Below, in pieces: positions 5,285 through 6,937 of a DNA stretch of 6,937 nt (the first letter of the stretch is position 1; every line of letters begins with the position of its first letter). The notes beneath the pieces were generated by a model. It was given only the letters and a program-made list of their open reading frames with translations, was not told where the DNA came from and ran no database searches. The translations under genes and the position numbers were made by a program. Source of the stretch: Globobulimina sp. (taxonomy: Eukaryota; Foraminifera; Rotaliida); NCBI GenBank assembly GCA_003354225.1, contig PIVH01000215.1:1-6937 (forward strand). The letters run 5' to 3'.

Positions 5285-6937
5285 ATGGAAAAGAGGATAG
5301 TAATATCAAGCAATACAAATAGAAAACAAACAGTATTGAACAGATACAAAACAACAAAGCCTTACCAAATACACTTCCTCCATCCAAACATAACGCATTA
5401 CCTAAATATATCCCACCAACTTTCCAACAACAACACCAACATTGCCAATACATTTGACACTTTAATAAAAAACATATTGCATCACAATAAACACACCATG
5501 AACGAGCTGATAAATAATCCTAATTTAAACAATAACAACCCGAACTTTGATAATAAACGTGACCACTGTACAGCAGGCATATCACCTGACTTTTTAGCCA
5601 CTGCCGATATCCCTGCCCTGCCAAATTCTCCTACCATTTCCCCAATGCTCCGGTCTTCCAACCATCTCTTCCTTTGTCTCCATTATCTCTCTCCTCCATT
5701 TTTCCACCATGTATACATTTGTATTTATAATATCATCTTTGATATCACTCATCGCGAGCAACCACCAAAAATCCGAGATACAAATAAAACACAGAAACGT
5801 GTTAGCCACTACTTCCAAAACTTGCTTTTCATCAACTTCAAAATCAAAACTTTCACTTCTTCCCACCTCCATCCTCTCTACAAACTTCCCTCACTAAATC
5901 TCTCTATTTATAACCAACACAAATGGCAAAAGAACAAAAAGGTACTCCTAAATTTCAAAATATACAAAAACAGCAATATACCTAAAATCACATATAATAT
6001 ACATTTCATAGTTGATGAAGACTTTCCTTTTGAAGATGATGAGGATATGTCTGATAAATCCCACATCCCATTTCCAAGCAAATCCAACTCAAATCGCGTA
6101 ATTAAATCTTGCAAAATAATCCCAAATCCCCTCAAACGTAGATATGTCCGCTCCAACCTCTTCGATGCCAACCCGCCCTCCTTCAAAACCACCCGTTTAT
6201 TCTCCATACAAAATCCCGGCGATAATATCAATAAACTTTCCTACATTTCGGGCATCCAAAATGTCCCATCCTCTGCCAAAACCATCAATATCCGGTGTAC
6301 TTCCTCCATTGTACCAGACACTGCCACCACGTTCAGCCAATATGATGATTTGAAAATTAATTTCGACCAACAGCAAATAGCGACAAATCCCCATCGCACC
6401 GTCACCAAAACAAAAGCATATCTCCCAGCAACCCGCACCTCCCGCATGATCCAGAAATATTATCAAAAACAAGTGGAGCGTACTGATAAATGGCTCAATG
6501 CGGCAACGAAACACCATTCGTCGTTAAACGTGGAGCATAATGCGCAGATCGTGTATTCCAAAGTGTTTATTAACGACCGGATAGTCGACAGAATATCCAT
6601 TCGCGATGGCGATGAGTTTATTAAATCCCTGAAACATGCCCCAACCATCCAGACAAGAGCAGAATTATTACCCACTACGGCACCGCTCACCGTCTTATTT
6701 CGCTCCTCGTCGTATACCTATTACCCGAATGACACTGCTTTTTATAATTCATTAGACAAAATTGAGGGAGATACACAGGGAATTTTAACATATCTGAATC
6801 CATTACATGGCAATGCCAGAAAGACTGGCTCTGGTTTTAATTATGTGGCGACGAACCAGCTTTTATTAGACTACATCACCGACATTATCGCACAGCCATT
6901 ACTATTGCAGTACGAGGTATTATTCAATAACTATCTG
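5285..6937 (+). CDS. Long unrecognised protein gene, incomplete at the window end
   Basis: This frame has no stop from 5093 to the last base (615 codons). In DNA this AT-rich that length is very unlikely by chance. The first ATG is at 5285, leaving 551 visible residues. An acceptor-like TTTTTCTAAG at 5161-5170 is in phase with the frame, so the true gene may start in an upstream exon. Visible parts: Asn-rich stretches near 48-50 and 80-87, a Pro/Ser-rich segment at about 100-120, an aromatic hydrophobic stretch at 128-154, an acidic patch DEDFPFEDDEDMSD at 244-257, and a basic KRR at 284-286. From about 380 to the edge the sequence is more complex and looks like a folded domain. I recognise no family. 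Codons end in C much more often than in the transposon genes. It could be a host gene next to the insertion or part of another element or virus-derived sequence; nothing visible decides this. Confidence 0.6.
   Translation, partial: MEKRIVISSNTNRKQTVLNRYKTTKPYQIHFLHPNITHYLNISHQLSNNNTNIANTFDTLIKNILHHNKHTMNELINNPNLNNNNPNFDNKRDHCTAGISPDFLATADIPALPNSPTISPMLRSSNHLFLCLHYLSPPFFHHVYICIYNIIFDITHREQPPKIRDTNKTQKRVSHYFQNLLFINFKIKTFTSSHLHPLYKLPSLNLSIYNQHKWQKNKKVLLNFKIYKNSNIPKITYNIHFIVDEDFPFEDDEDMSDKSHIPFPSKSNSNRVIKSCKIIPNPLKRRYVRSNLFDANPPSFKTTRLFSIQNPGDNINKLSYISGIQNVPSSAKTINIRCTSSIVPDTATTFSQYDDLKINFDQQQIATNPHRTVTKTKAYLPATRTSRMIQKYYQKQVERTDKWLNAATKHHSSLNVEHNAQIVYSKVFINDRIVDRISIRDGDEFIKSLKHAPTIQTRAELLPTTAPLTVLFRSSSYTYYPNDTAFYNSLDKIEGDTQGILTYLNPLHGNARKTGSGFNYVATNQLLLDYITDIIAQPLLLQYEVLFNNYL

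Noticed and set aside
5709-5897. 62-residue plus-strand frame with a hydrophobic start
   Set aside because: It overlaps the long frame in another phase, closes quickly, and shows no matching context.
5594-6690. Several minus-strand frames of 68-107 residues (5594-5872, 5908-6231, 6197-6517, 6241-6447, 6463-6690)
   Set aside because: All lie opposite the much longer plus-strand frame. G-poor sense DNA has few stops on its complement, so such shadows are expected.

Overview
The window looks like AT-rich nuclear DNA from a eukaryote, probably a protist or an early-diverging fungus. The evidence is short spliceable introns of 62-76 nt with GT-AG or GC-AG ends, an Asn/His-rich low-complexity tract, and a eukaryotic hAT-type transposase. 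I cannot name the species. The SPRY-like protein faintly recalls families expanded in foraminifera such as Reticulomyxa, but that is an impression from memory only.

Most of the window, roughly 56-4909, is one apparently complete class II DNA transposon of the hAT superfamily. It is bounded by weak terminal inverted repeats and by two subterminal arrays of about 52-bp units (about 109-575 and 4545-4870). The units of the two arrays are in opposite orientation. Nearly every unit carries AAACGG (left array read on the minus strand, right array on the plus strand), which is the hexamer bound by the transposase of the founding hAT element, maize Ac. Between the arrays are three genes. A 676-residue transposase on the minus strand (811-2979) is built from three exons and has its BED zinc finger, DUF659-like region, RNase-H-like catalytic core and C-terminal dimerisation domain all open. 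Starting 74 nt away on the plus strand is a small two-exon gene (3053-3378) whose spliced product is a stand-alone BED-type zinc finger with exactly the transposase's Cys/His spacing. A single-exon 203-residue gene with a SPRY-like C-terminal half follows (3462-4073). The rest of the element is AT-rich repeat DNA.

Beyond the right end there is a repetitive A/T-rich stretch (4910-5170). A long plus-strand reading frame then runs without a stop from 5093 to the window edge at 6937 (615 codons, first ATG at 5285). Its base composition is different: C- and A-rich on the sense strand and poor in G. Its product is unrecognised and incomplete.

Inferred working model: the transposase binds the AAACGG arrays, the solo BED protein may bind the same sites and regulate or compete, and the SPRY-like protein is cargo or an accessory factor. 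Only the transposase assignment is firm.
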